Below are positions 26,460-35,310 of a DNA stretch of 64,000 nucleotides, piece after piece. Each line of letters begins with the position of its first letter. Position 1 is the stretch's first letter. A program made the position numbers and the translations under genes. Below the pieces are notes generated by a model, which worked only from the letters and a program-made list of their open reading frames with translations, was not told where the DNA came from and did not search any database. Source of the DNA: JAJFFW01 sp038534195 (lineage in GTDB: Bacteria > Pseudomonadota > Alphaproteobacteria > Caulobacterales > Parvularculaceae); the NCBI GenBank assembly GCA_038534195.1, contig JBCAXE010000015.1, positions 1 through 64,000 of the forward strand, given 5' to 3'.

Positions 26460-28016
26460 ATGATTCGCGTCTTAATCTTTTTACTGAGCGTTATATTCGT
26501 CGCCGGCGCGATCACTTATTTTGCGGGCATGACCGACTGGATCGAAGCCGAAGCTTTCGGATCGAAGTTCGATATCCATGCAGGCTTCGCTATCGGCGCG
26601 CTCTTCCTGTCGACCATCGGCGTCATTCTTTTGACTGTCTGGATCAAAGACCTCGCAGCCTTGCCGGGGAAAATCCGCGCGCGCGACAGGGAGGCGAAAC
26701 GCACACGCGGCGTCGCCGCGCTCACCCGCGGCCTTGAAGCGGTAATGCTCGGCGACGCCGCCGATGCGCAACATCACGCCCGCGTCGCGCAGCGCAATCT
26801 CCAGGATGATGGATTGACGCGGCTCCTGACTGCGCGGGCTGCTGAACTCGCAGGCGATGAGAAAGCCGCCGGCGAAAACTTCACGGCGATGCTCGAAGCG
26901 CCCGAAACAGAATTCATGGGGCTCCAGGGGCTCTACCAGAAAGCCATGCGCGACGACGACAAAGCGGCGGCGCGGGGTTTTGCTGAACGCGCCTTCCGGC
27001 TACGGCCAAACGCAAAATGGGCGTTCGACTCTGTGTTTGAGTTGGGGCTCGACCGCGGCGCCTGGGGCGAGACGCGCGACGCCCTTTCAACGGCGCAGAA
27101 AAACAAAGTCGTCAATGCGGACAAGGCGCGCCGCGGAGAGGCTGCGCTTTTGACAGCCGACGCTTACGCCGCCGCCCTTTCCGGCGACAACGATCTGGCG
27201 CTGCAGGAAGCGGAAGCTGCGCTGAAGCTCGCGCCAAGCTTTGCACCGGCGGCCACCCTGGCGGCGGAACAGCATCACGCCAAAGGCAAGCGCAATCGCG
27301 CTGCAAAAATTCTGGAACAAGCCTTCGCCGAGGCGCCGCATCCCGCGCTGACAAAATCCCATTTTGATCTGTTCAAAGACGAACCGGCTGAAAAACAGGC
27401 CGAGCAGTTGAAAAAGATTGCGGACCGCAAACCGACCGCCCGCGAAGCGAAGCTAAATGTCGCCCGCCGTCTTATTCTTCTGGAGGAATTCGATGAAGCC
27501 AGCGGCGTTCTTGAGCCGCTGCTGATGGAAAAAGCGACCGCGCGCGAAACCGCCGCAATGGCCGAAGCGGTTGCGGGCGCCAAAGGCGCGGACGCGGCAA
27601 AACCCTGGCTGGAGCAGGCCGCCGCTGCGCCGCGCGATCCGAGCCCAGGCGCCGACGGCGCCTTTCACTTCACCCGCGATGGATGGGCGCGGCTTGTGCG
27701 CGAATATATGGACCATGGCCGCCTCGCGCCGCCGCCGCTCGAAGACGCGCCGCGCGGGCTTAGCCTTGATGAGATGAAACTCCTGGCGCCGCCTGTGGTC
27801 GTGGAAGAGATCACCGAGGCGGACGTCGAGGACGAAGAAAAGACCGACGCCAGTGAGTCCGCGGCCTCACCTGACGATGACGCGCCGCCTTCCGACCTTG
27901 GTGATCTTGGCGATCTCGACGCGTCGTCCGAGGACGTACCATCTGGCACGGCTGATGATGCGGCGCCGCCAGATGCGCCGGAGAAGGCCCCAGCCAAAGC
28001 CGCGGAAGCGAGCTAG
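26460..28016 (+). CDS. HemY-like tetratricopeptide membrane protein
   Basis: Contains the HemY N-terminal domain: two membrane helices (residues about 2-22 and 42-62) flanking EAFGSKFDIHAGFAIG, then a periplasmic or cytoplasmic TPR-like helical array (about 85-400). The last 80 residues are acidic and proline-rich. HemY of this type is found with hem genes but its biochemical function is unclear; it is not protoporphyrinogen oxidase. Closely follows the Mic60 homologue. Its 3' end overlaps the convergent small membrane gene by 4 bases. Confidence 0.88.
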   Translation: MIRVLIFLLSVIFVAGAITYFAGMTDWIEAEAFGSKFDIHAGFAIGALFLSTIGVILLTVWIKDLAALPGKIRARDREAKRTRGVAALTRGLEAVMLGDAADAQHHARVAQRNLQDDGLTRLLTARAAELAGDEKAAGENFTAMLEAPETEFMGLQGLYQKAMRDDDKAAARGFAERAFRLRPNAKWAFDSVFELGLDRGAWGETRDALSTAQKNKVVNADKARRGEAALLTADAYAAALSGDNDLALQEAEAALKLAPSFAPAATLAAEQHHAKGKRNRAAKILEQAFAEAPHPALTKSHFDLFKDEPAEKQAEQLKKIADRKPTAREAKLNVARRLILLEEFDEASGVLEPLLMEKATARETAAMAEAVAGAKGADAAKPWLEQAAAAPRDPSPGADGAFHFTRDGWARLVREYMDHGRLAPPPLEDAPRGLSLDEMKLLAPPVVVEEITEADVEDEEKTDASESAASPDDDAPPSDLGDLGDLDASSEDVPSGTADDAAPPDAPEKAPAKAAEAS

Positions 28017-28360
28017 CGCCGCGTTTGCGGGTCCGAGCGATGGCGATAGGGGCCGCCGCGTGATTTGAACTTCACGGAACCGGCCGTTTTGTACTTTTTG
28101 GCGACGGGGCGCGTCGCCTCCTGGGCCGCGCGGCGCACACTTTCTTTTTCGCTCAAAGCGCCCGCCTTTTGGTTCCCTGCGTCACGGCTCTGATAACGCG
28201 CATCGCTCTCCCGCTCTTCGCCATCATCACCCGCCAGCGCGTCCAATTTGATCCCAAGAACCCCGCGATGGCCGTCGCCGCCCGTCCTCTCATTCTGGAT
28301 ATACCAAAACGCCACCGCGCTGAGGCAGGAGAACATGATGATGAAATACAGAAGATCCAT
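28013..28360 (-). CDS. Small single-helix membrane protein, unknown function
   Basis: A 115-residue protein with one N-terminal helix (LLYFIIMFSCLSAVAFWYI) and a hydrophilic, strongly basic C-terminal part (AKKYKTAGSVKFKSRGG). I recognise no family. ATG 28360 has GGAAA upstream; the frame extends 16 codons beyond it without a ribosome site. It is divergent from the O-antigen ligase-like gene and convergent with the HemY-like gene. The absence of stops and the plausible topology support coding, but evidence is modest. Confidence 0.55.
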   Translation of the reverse strand: MDLLYFIIMFSCLSAVAFWYIQNERTGGDGHRGVLGIKLDALAGDDGEERESDARYQSRDAGNQKAGALSEKESVRRAAQEATRPVAKKYKTAGSVKFKSRGGPYRHRSDPQTRR

Positions 28361-28460
28361 AGTTTCCGGGCCCAGTCGCGCGAACGCCTTGGCTGGCGAG
28401 GCCTGCAAGTGTCGTGCGCGTTAACCAATTCTCACGCCCCGATTGATACCACTTTCCCCT

Positions 28461-29975
28461 ATGAAAGCGGAAGGCGATCCATTTGACGATGACGACGTCG
28501 CGCGCCCGGCGTTGATCGCGCTGAGCCTCGCGGCGTTTACGGTCTATCTCGCCGCCGCCGCCTTTTCGACGATCATTTTTCCCGGCGCGCTCCTCGTGTT
28601 CCTCGCGCCGCTGGCGCTCGTCGCCTTGGCCGCAATGCCCCAGGGCAAGGCGGCCCCCAAAAAGCTGGTGATGCCGCTCCTTTACGCGAGCGTCTTCCTG
28701 ATGCCGATCTGGCCGGTCTATATCCACTTGAAGCTGGGGCCGGCGCCGATCATCACGCCGCCGCGGCTCTTTCTCTATGCGCTGTCGGCGATCTGGATGA
28801 TCGATATGGTCTCATCGCCGCTTCGACGGGCGCAGTTTATCTCAGGATTGAAGCGCGGCGGCGCAGTTTCGTTTTTTGTCCTCGCGTTTTTCGCCATGAG
28901 CATTCTGAGCGCGCCGATGGCCGAAGGGCGATCGCTCGCTGTTCAGGAGTTATTCCGTCAGCTGATCATCTGGCTGGTCCCTTTTTGCATCGCGGTCACC
29001 TATGTTCGCCGCCCCCGTGAATTTCGCCGGGTCCTTCTTCTGCTGGCGGCCGCGGCCATTATCAACGCCGTCATCGCCGTCACGGAAAAAGCGACGGGAA
29101 GACTGCTTGCAAGCGTGTTGTCGCCCTTCATCACCGGTAACGCCGAATGGCTGCAGATGACGCAAATGCAGAAAATCAGAGACGGCGTTTTCCGCGCTCA
29201 GGGCACGCACACCCACCCCCTGTCCGTCGGCGAATTCATCGCCCTGATGACGCCGTTTGCGGTGGTGTACGCCATGCGCACAAAATCCTTCATGACACGC
29301 TGGATGTGGGCCGCGGCCGCCGGCGCCTTGATATTGGGGGCGCTGGCCACAAGTTCACGCGGTGCGCTCGTGGCGACTATCGTCAGTCTTGGCGCGATGG
29401 CGGTCATGCTCGTCTATCGCTATCTGACGAGCGCAAACACTGCGCGCTTTAAACCGCTCGTTGGTTTCGCCCTCCTGATCGCGATCACGACCGCGCCGAT
29501 TACGCTCACTGGCGCGAAAAAATATATTGGCGGCGAAGGCGGAGCGTCGGCCTCGCGCTCAAGCCAGGCGCGCCTCGATCAAATTGAAATGGCGTGGCCA
29601 AAAATCTTGAAACGCCCTGTCACCGGCTACGGCTCCGGACGGTCGGCGCGCATCCTCGGCTATTACGGACGGGCGTTGAGCATCGACAATTATTATCTCT
29701 CCACCGCGCTTGATCTCGGGTTTCCAGGGCCGATCATTTTCGGCGGGCTGATGATCGCGCTCGCCCTCTCGGCGTTCAGGCGCATGCGCGAAGGCCCGCC
29801 CCGCGACCAACTCATTTACGTAGCCTTTCTGGCGGCGGTGATCTCCTTCGCCACCACGCGCACGATCGTCTCCATGGGCGGCAATTTCTCGTTCATGCAT
29901 ATTCTCTTCGGCGCCTTCGCAGGCGCTGCGCCCTTCATGCGCAAAAACCGGCGACGGCGCGACCGGCAGTTCTGA
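28461..29975 (+). CDS. O-antigen ligase/polymerase family membrane protein
   Basis: A polytopic inner-membrane protein with about 11-12 helices of the Wzy/WaaL superfamily. A large periplasmic loop holds the typical region RAQGTHTHPLSVGEF followed by ATSSRGALVATIVSL, and a later conserved stretch VTGYGSGRSARILGYYGRAL precedes DNYYLSTALDLGFPG. Such proteins polymerise or ligate surface glycans. No polysaccharide biosynthesis genes are adjacent, so the substrate is unknown. ATG 28461 chosen over the TTG six codons upstream. Confidence 0.85.
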   Translation: MKAEGDPFDDDDVARPALIALSLAAFTVYLAAAAFSTIIFPGALLVFLAPLALVALAAMPQGKAAPKKLVMPLLYASVFLMPIWPVYIHLKLGPAPIITPPRLFLYALSAIWMIDMVSSPLRRAQFISGLKRGGAVSFFVLAFFAMSILSAPMAEGRSLAVQELFRQLIIWLVPFCIAVTYVRRPREFRRVLLLLAAAAIINAVIAVTEKATGRLLASVLSPFITGNAEWLQMTQMQKIRDGVFRAQGTHTHPLSVGEFIALMTPFAVVYAMRTKSFMTRWMWAAAAGALILGALATSSRGALVATIVSLGAMAVMLVYRYLTSANTARFKPLVGFALLIAITTAPITLTGAKKYIGGEGGASASRSSQARLDQIEMAWPKILKRPVTGYGSGRSARILGYYGRALSIDNYYLSTALDLGFPGPIIFGGLMIALALSAFRRMREGPPRDQLIYVAFLAAVISFATTRTIVSMGGNFSFMHILFGAFAGAAPFMRKNRRRRDRQF

Positions 29976-30037
29976 CGCCGCCTTCTCCGTGCGCGCGAAA
30001 CTCGCTATGACCTGCGCCAAACACAGGCGAGCAGCGA

Positions 30038-30847
30038 ATGACTTATTCAGGAAAATGGGCGCTTATTACGGGCGCATCGGCGGGGATCGGCGAGACGTTC
30101 GCGCGCGCCCTCGCCGCGAGCGGCGCAAACCTTATCCTGACCGCGCGCCGCGGCGACAGGCTGGAAGCGCTGGCGACGGACCTGGAAGCCCAGCATAACG
30201 TCAAGACGGTGACGATAGCAGCCGATCTCACCGATCCGCTTGCGCCCGCCGCCATTTTCGAAGCCATTGAACGCCACCAGCTTCCAGTGGATATCCTGAT
30301 AAACAATGCTGGTTGGGGCTTGCCTGGTAAGTATACGGACAATGACTGGCGCGCTTATAAAGACTATATCGCCTTGATGGTGACGAGTTACGCGCATTTA
30401 TCGCGCCTCGCGCTTCCCGGCATGCAGGCGCGGGGCTATGGCCGCATCATTGTGGTATCGTCGCTTGCGGGGCTCGTCCCCGGCTCGTCGGGGCACACGC
30501 TTTATGGCGCCTGCAAGGCGTTCCTGATCAGCTTTGCGCAATCGCTCGCCGCCGAAAACCAGGAAACCGGCGTGCGCGTGAGCGCGCTCTGCCCCGGCAT
30601 GACGTACTCTGAATTTCATGACGTGAACGGCGCGCGCGACATCGTCTCAAAACTCCCCAAAGCAATGTTCATGGACGCCGCCCCGGTTGTCGCCGGCGCC
30701 CTCGCCGCCGTGGAGCGCGCGCATGTGGTCTATGTGCCCGGCGCGGTCAACAAGTCCATCGCCTGGCTCGCCAAAGCGCTCCCCCGCCCCTGGGCCGCCG
30801 CGCTGATGAGCGCGCAATCACGGAAGGTGCGGCGGCAGGAGGGATGA
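30038..30847 (+). CDS. Short-chain dehydrogenase/reductase
   Basis: Classical SDR with Rossmann motif TGASAGIGE, ILINNAGWG, the catalytic Ser in VVSSLAGLVPGSSG and YGACK as the YxxxK motif. It resembles the DltE/COG0300 group, which acts on lipids, ketones or steroids; the substrate cannot be predicted. It is 269 residues long with a hydrophobic C-terminal region typical of membrane-associated members. It stands alone in its transcription unit, with the low-GC gene 40 bases downstream. Confidence 0.88.
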   Translation: MTYSGKWALITGASAGIGETFARALAASGANLILTARRGDRLEALATDLEAQHNVKTVTIAADLTDPLAPAAIFEAIERHQLPVDILINNAGWGLPGKYTDNDWRAYKDYIALMVTSYAHLSRLALPGMQARGYGRIIVVSSLAGLVPGSSGHTLYGACKAFLISFAQSLAAENQETGVRVSALCPGMTYSEFHDVNGARDIVSKLPKAMFMDAAPVVAGALAAVERAHVVYVPGAVNKSIAWLAKALPRPWAAALMSAQSRKVRRQEG

Positions 30848-30887
30848 GGGGTATATGAATACCGTCTGATCATGCCAGAAGGCGACA

Positions 30888-31628
30888 TTGCACGAATCTT
30901 CAGTATCGAAGATTGTTCAAGCAAGTTACCTGCAGGTGTGGATAGTGGAAGCTGAGCAATCGCCATTTTTTCTGGGTTGGTGGGGAATTTCGCTTAGTAA
31001 CGTTGGGTTAGGGGAAAAGCGGCCTGATGTCGGCACTTATGGCCTCTATGACCAGTCCAACCTGCCCCCTTTGCCTGTTCCGTTGAATGGCAACTTTTCT
31101 TGGTTGCGAGATGCGCGCAAACACGCACTCCATATTGGAATCGAACGACAGGCGGAGAATGAAAGATCACTCTCAGAGTTGGTGAAAGACTGTACAAATC
31201 GGAATGTCGCTTTGCCGCATTCTTTTGTAGAATTTATTTCTACACCCAAACTATACGCATGCGTTCGTTCAAATACGGATTGTTTCATTGACGTTGCTGC
31301 GAGACCAGTGCGGTCACCGGCCGGGAACGGCGTGTTGATACGTTTTCTTGCGGACTCACAGGGGTGTATCTTTTGGTATCTCTTTATTCCGACAGACTCA
31401 GACGATCATGCGGTTGTCGCGTCGCCGAATTTTTATGGCCCAGAAGCTGAACATGAAAATCGGGAGATTTCTGATGGCCCGGAGAGCACCGTTTTCGCTG
31501 AAAGATCATTCGAAGGATTCATCTGCCGGTTTTGGATTGAAAACGAACTTTGGTTCTCGGATTACGAAGCTACGCCAATTAACCAGATCGGCCGCAGATA
31601 CCTTGCGGCTTATCAAACGAACGCTTAG
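30888..31628 (+). CDS. Low-GC protein, SUKH (SMI1/KNR4)-like, possible orphan immunity protein
   Basis: GC in sampled stretches is about 48 percent, against about 60 percent or more in neighbours, which suggests transfer. The middle and C-terminal parts resemble the SUKH fold used by toxin-immunity proteins: ALPHSFVEFISTPKL, GVLIRFLADSQGCIFWYLF, then HAVVASPNFYG and SFEGFICRFWIENELWF. No toxin gene is nearby. The start is uncertain: TTG 30888, GTG 30936 and GTG 30945 are all possible and none has a strong ribosome site. The family assignment is by eye and tentative. Confidence 0.55.
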   Translation: MHESSVSKIVQASYLQVWIVEAEQSPFFLGWWGISLSNVGLGEKRPDVGTYGLYDQSNLPPLPVPLNGNFSWLRDARKHALHIGIERQAENERSLSELVKDCTNRNVALPHSFVEFISTPKLYACVRSNTDCFIDVAARPVRSPAGNGVLIRFLADSQGCIFWYLFIPTDSDDHAVVASPNFYGPEAEHENREISDGPESTVFAERSFEGFICRFWIENELWFSDYEATPINQIGRRYLAAYQTNA

Positions 31629-31673
31629 TTCGCTTCATTCTTTGCGAGTGGCCGGTTTGGGCCAAAACCAACC

Positions 31674-33974
31674 CTACCCCGTCTTCTCCGCCCACGAACG
31701 ATGTTCTGCGTCCAGCTCGTAAGCGGCCATCGCCGCCAGCGTGACAACATCGCCGACGCGGGCGCCGACCTGGGCGATCTGGACGGATTTCTCCAGGCCG
31801 ATCAGCACCGGACCAAGCACGACGGCGCCGCCGATCTCGCCCACGAGCTTGGTTGAAATGCCCGCGGAGTGAACGCCCGGCGTGATCAGCACATTCGCCG
31901 CGCCCTGGAGCCGGGAGAAGGGATAGACCTCACGGAATTTCTCGTTCAGCGCCATGCGCGGCGTCATCTCGCCCTCATATTCAAAGTCAACGTCCGGGCT
32001 GTTGTCGAGGATTTCAACCGCGCCGGCGACGCGCCGCGAATGGGCCGTGTCCGGATTGCCGAAATTCGAATAAGAGACGAACGCCACTTTGGGCGTGAAG
32101 CCAAGTTGGCGCACGGCGTGGGCGACCTGCACCGCGATCGCTGAAAGTTCCTGCGAATTGGGCAGTTCGGTGACGCTTGTGTCCGCCACAAACAAGGTGC
32201 GTGACTTTGTGAGGATGATCGACATGCCGATCATGCGCTCGCCGGGGCGCGGATCAAGCGCGTGGCGCACATTGGACAGCGCCACATCATAGTGGCGGGT
32301 GACGCCGGTCACCATGCCGTCGGCGTGGCCATGGGCGAGCATGCAGGCCGCATAGACGTTTCGGTCAGTATTCACGAGGCGTTGCGCGTCGCGCTTCAGA
32401 TAGCCTTTTCGTTGCAGGCGCTCATAGAGGTAATCTGCATAGAGAGCATTATGCGGCGAGGTGCGCGAATGATAGGTCTCAAACTCGGTGTTCACGGGCA
32501 GCCCCGCGTCAGCGAGCGCATTTTTGATGCGGTCGTCGCGGCCGATCAGGATCGCCTGACCAAGTTTTTCCTGCTGGAACGCATAAGCGGCGCGCACCAC
32601 CGCCTCTTCTTCGCCTTCAGCGAAAACCACGCGCTTCGGCGTCTCGCATGAGCGCAGGGTCGACTGGATTTTCTGGAGGAGCGACGCCGACGGGTCGGTG
32701 CGCGCGGCCAGCGCCTCCGAATAAGCGTGCATGTTTTCAATAGGCTTGCGGGCGACGCCCGTGTCCGCGGCCGCTTTAGCGACGGCCGGCGGGATTTCCG
32801 ATATGAGCCGGGGATCGAACGGCGTCGGGATGATGTAGCCGGGTCCATATTGCAGGCGTTTGCCGTAAGCGGACGCCACCTCATCGGGCACATCCTCGCG
32901 GGCTAACTTCGCGAGCGCCTCGGCGCAGGCGATTTTCATTTCGTCGTTGATGGTGCGCGCGCGCGCATCGAGCGCGCCGCGGAAGATATAAGGAAAGCCC
33001 AGGACGTTATTCACCTGGTTCGGATAGTCGGACCGCCCCGTGGCGATAATGGCGTCGTCGCGCACGGCGCGAATCTCTTCCGGCAGGATTTCCGGGACGG
33101 GGTTGGCCATCACGAAAATGATCGGGTTCTTCGCCATGGACCGGACCATGTTTTGCGTAACGGCGCCGGCCACCGACAGGCCGATACAGACATCGGCGCC
33201 GTCCATGGCTTCGGCGAGCGTGCGCTTGTCGGTCTCGGCCGCATGGGCTGACCGCCACTGGTCCATGCCTTCGGGTCGGCCCTTGTAGAGAACGCCGTTG
33301 CGCCCGCACACGAGCACATTGTCGTGGGGAACGCCCATGGACTTGAAAAGGCCGACGACGGAAAGCGCCGCCGAGCCTGCGCCGGCGACCGCCACCTTGG
33401 CGTCGCGGATTGACTTGCCCGCGATGTCGAGCGCGTTCAAAAGCCCCGCCGCGGCGATAATCGCCGTTCCGTGCTGGTCGTCATGGAAGACCGGAATGTC
33501 CATCTCTTCCTTGAGGCGCTGCTCGATCAGGAAGCTGTCCGGCGCCTTGATATCTTCGAGATTAATGCCGCCGAAGGCCGGTCCTAGATACTTCACGCAA
33601 TTGATGAAGGCTTCCGGGTCGGCGGTATCCACTTCAAGGTCCACCGAATCAATGTCGGCGAAGCGCTTGAAGAGGACCGACTTGCCCTCCATCACGGGCT
33701 TTGAGGCGAGCGCGCCGAGATCGCCCATACCGAGAATGGCCGTGCCGTTGGAAATGACCGCCACCATATTGCCCTTTGAGGTGTAGTCGTAGGCGGTGTT
33801 CGGATCGTCGGCGATGGCCTGAACGGGGACGGCGACGCCCGGCGAATAAGCGAGCGATAAATCCCGCTGCGTCGCCATGGGCTTTGTAGGCGTGATCTCC
33901 AACTTCCCGGGCTTGCCCTTGCTGTGAAACAAGAGCGCCTCTTCGTCGGTGAATTTTGTTGAAGTATCGTCCAT
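31674..33974 (-). CDS. maeB: NADP-dependent malic enzyme MaeB
   Basis: Decarboxylates malate to pyruvate with NADP. The 766-residue form joins a malic enzyme (residues 1 to about 430; FHDDQHGTAIIAAAGLLNALD and VAGAGSAALSVVGLF) to a phosphotransacetylase-like domain (from about 445), which in MaeB proteins is regulatory rather than catalytic and senses acetyl-CoA. ATG start followed by the typical EEALLFHSKGKPGKLE. Divergent from nfu with a 189-base intergenic region in which I saw no recognisable RNA gene. Confidence 0.97.
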   Translation of the reverse strand: MDDTSTKFTDEEALLFHSKGKPGKLEITPTKPMATQRDLSLAYSPGVAVPVQAIADDPNTAYDYTSKGNMVAVISNGTAILGMGDLGALASKPVMEGKSVLFKRFADIDSVDLEVDTADPEAFINCVKYLGPAFGGINLEDIKAPDSFLIEQRLKEEMDIPVFHDDQHGTAIIAAAGLLNALDIAGKSIRDAKVAVAGAGSAALSVVGLFKSMGVPHDNVLVCGRNGVLYKGRPEGMDQWRSAHAAETDKRTLAEAMDGADVCIGLSVAGAVTQNMVRSMAKNPIIFVMANPVPEILPEEIRAVRDDAIIATGRSDYPNQVNNVLGFPYIFRGALDARARTINDEMKIACAEALAKLAREDVPDEVASAYGKRLQYGPGYIIPTPFDPRLISEIPPAVAKAAADTGVARKPIENMHAYSEALAARTDPSASLLQKIQSTLRSCETPKRVVFAEGEEEAVVRAAYAFQQEKLGQAILIGRDDRIKNALADAGLPVNTEFETYHSRTSPHNALYADYLYERLQRKGYLKRDAQRLVNTDRNVYAACMLAHGHADGMVTGVTRHYDVALSNVRHALDPRPGERMIGMSIILTKSRTLFVADTSVTELPNSQELSAIAVQVAHAVRQLGFTPKVAFVSYSNFGNPDTAHSRRVAGAVEILDNSPDVDFEYEGEMTPRMALNEKFREVYPFSRLQGAANVLITPGVHSAGISTKLVGEIGGAVVLGPVLIGLEKSVQIAQVGARVGDVVTLAAMAAYELDAEHRSWAEKTG

Positions 33975-34163
33975 TATCGCCTCTTCTTGCGGGCCCTCTT
34001 CTAGCGCTTACGCCGTTGCAGACAGGCGGGCAACAAGCGCGGCGAACAATTCAAAGCCGCAGCGGATATATTGAAAGCCGCGGCGGCCATACCGGGCCCC
34101 CGCATCTTGTCCGGAGCGGCGATGATGACTAGCTAGGCGGTGCGCGCAAGCAAGGACGATTGA

Positions 34164-34763
34164 ATGTTTATCCAGACCGAAGACACGCCCAATCCGCAAT
34201 CCATGAAATTTCTGCCGGGCCAGGCGGTTTTAGGCGACGACGCCGATGGCCGGCCGCAGCTCGGCCATGATTTTCCGACAATAGAGAGCGCCGCCGCGTC
34301 GCCTCTGGCGCAGTCGCTGTTTGAAGTGGACGGGGTCATGGGCGTTTATCTGGGCGCGGATTTCGTCACCGTAACAAAAACCGAAGCGGTCGAGTGGGCG
34401 CACATCAAACCCGCACTTCTCGGCGCCATCGCCGATTATCTCACGACCGGCATGCCGGTCATGAAGGCTGGCGCTGAGGTTAATAAACCGGAAACATCGA
34501 GCCTCGACGATTACGAAGGCGATGATCGTGAGACTGTCGAGCAGATTCTGGAATTGATCGAGACGCGGGTCAGGCCGGCGGTCGCGGCCGACGGCGGAGA
34601 CATTGTCTTTCGGCACTACGAACCCCGCACCGGCGTCGTCTTTTTGTCCATGCACGGCGCCTGCGCCGGATGCCCTTCGTCAACGATGACCCTGAAGGCG
34701 GGAATCGAAAACATGCTCAAGCATTACGTCCCGGAAGTCGCCAAAGTTGAACCGGTGATGTAA
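34164..34763 (+). CDS. Nfu-type iron-sulfur cluster carrier protein
   Basis: A 199-residue protein with an N-terminal Nfu_N domain (MFIQTEDTPNPQSMKFLPG) and a C-terminal NifU-like domain (about residues 115-190). The CxxC that holds the cluster is in HGACAGCPSSTMTLKAGIENML. This two-domain form is the alphaproteobacterial/mitochondrial NFU1 type, delivering 4Fe-4S clusters to target enzymes. The window encodes several such clients (MiaB, MtaB, TtcA, RlmN, HemW). ATG start, monocistronic. Confidence 0.95.
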   Translation: MFIQTEDTPNPQSMKFLPGQAVLGDDADGRPQLGHDFPTIESAAASPLAQSLFEVDGVMGVYLGADFVTVTKTEAVEWAHIKPALLGAIADYLTTGMPVMKAGAEVNKPETSSLDDYEGDDRETVEQILELIETRVRPAVAADGGDIVFRHYEPRTGVVFLSMHGACAGCPSSTMTLKAGIENMLKHYVPEVAKVEPVM

Positions 34764-34815
34764 TCACGCCGCCGGCGCGGCCATACCAGCGCTAGAACGA
34801 AACCAATACGACAAT

Positions 34816-34846
34816 AAAAAGCGCGGACGCCGGGGAGCGTCCGCGC
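34816..34846 (-). terminator. Intrinsic terminator downstream of the 42-residue membrane peptide
   Basis: Ten-base perfect stem GCGCGGACGC / GCGTCCGCGC with a 6-base loop, followed on the minus strand by TTTTTA. It lies 110 bases after the stop of the small minus-strand gene. No T-run exists on the plus strand, so it does not serve nfu. Confidence 0.75.
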
Positions 34847-34955
34847 CAAGTTCGCTGCGTTCCCGCAAGGGAGGTATGTTTCGCATCTAGCCGAAGGAGG
34901 ACAGGGGGCGTTGCGAAACGACGGAACCGCAGCGTTTATTAAAGGGGATGGCCGC

Positions 34956-35084
34956 TTAGACCACGACGCCGCGGGTGGCGTAATCGGCGACGGCGTAGAG
35001 CGCGCCGCCCGACAAGCCGGCGAGCGCCAGGGTAATCGCCGTGTGCAAGGCGAACGTACTGAGGGGGATCTTGATCTGTTCCAT
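34956..35084 (-). CDS. 42-residue single-helix membrane peptide, unannotated small gene
   Basis: A short frame from ATG 35084 encodes MEQIKIPLSTFALHT followed by AITLALAGLSGGALYAVADY and a TRGVVV tail: a polar start, one hydrophobic helix of about 20 residues and a short end. It fills an otherwise empty interval of 547 bases between nfu and the TetR gene. It has an upstream promoter-like pair (TTGATT, 16 bases, TATATA) and a downstream terminator on the same strand, which together make a complete transcription unit. The ribosome site is weak (GGATTGA). Function unknown. Confidence 0.6.
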   Translation of the reverse strand: MEQIKIPLSTFALHTAITLALAGLSGGALYAVADYATRGVVV

Positions 35085-35163
35085 GTTCGTCAATCCATGA
35101 CCGCTGCGAGTCGTTTGGCGGACAACCATTGGCCGTCGCGTGCTCGCATTTTGTTGCCAGCCT

Positions 35164-35191
35164 TATATAGATCTCGATAAACGATAATCAA
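35164..35191 (-). promoter_or_regulatory. Candidate promoter of the 42-residue membrane peptide
   Basis: On the minus strand, -35-like TTGATT and -10 TATATA separated by 16 bases, about 80 bases ahead of the small gene's ATG. It lies in a markedly AT-rich patch (35160-35240). The rest of the space up to the TetR stop at 35311 shows no gene. Confidence 0.5.
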
Positions 35192-35310
35192 TGAACATTT
35201 TCGATTTTATTCATTATTTTTTGTATGATGATCATTAGCTTTGCTCACGCGGCCAGCCTCTAGGCGCGCGGCGGCGGCTCAGCTCATTAAAATTCTTTAT
35301 TTTCAGAGCG

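Noticed and set aside
30871..30957. Alternative ATG reading (MPEGDIARIFSIED) ahead of the low-GC gene, suggesting a frameshifted N-terminus
   Set aside because: The short frame stops after 27 codons and I know no homologue that joins the two parts.
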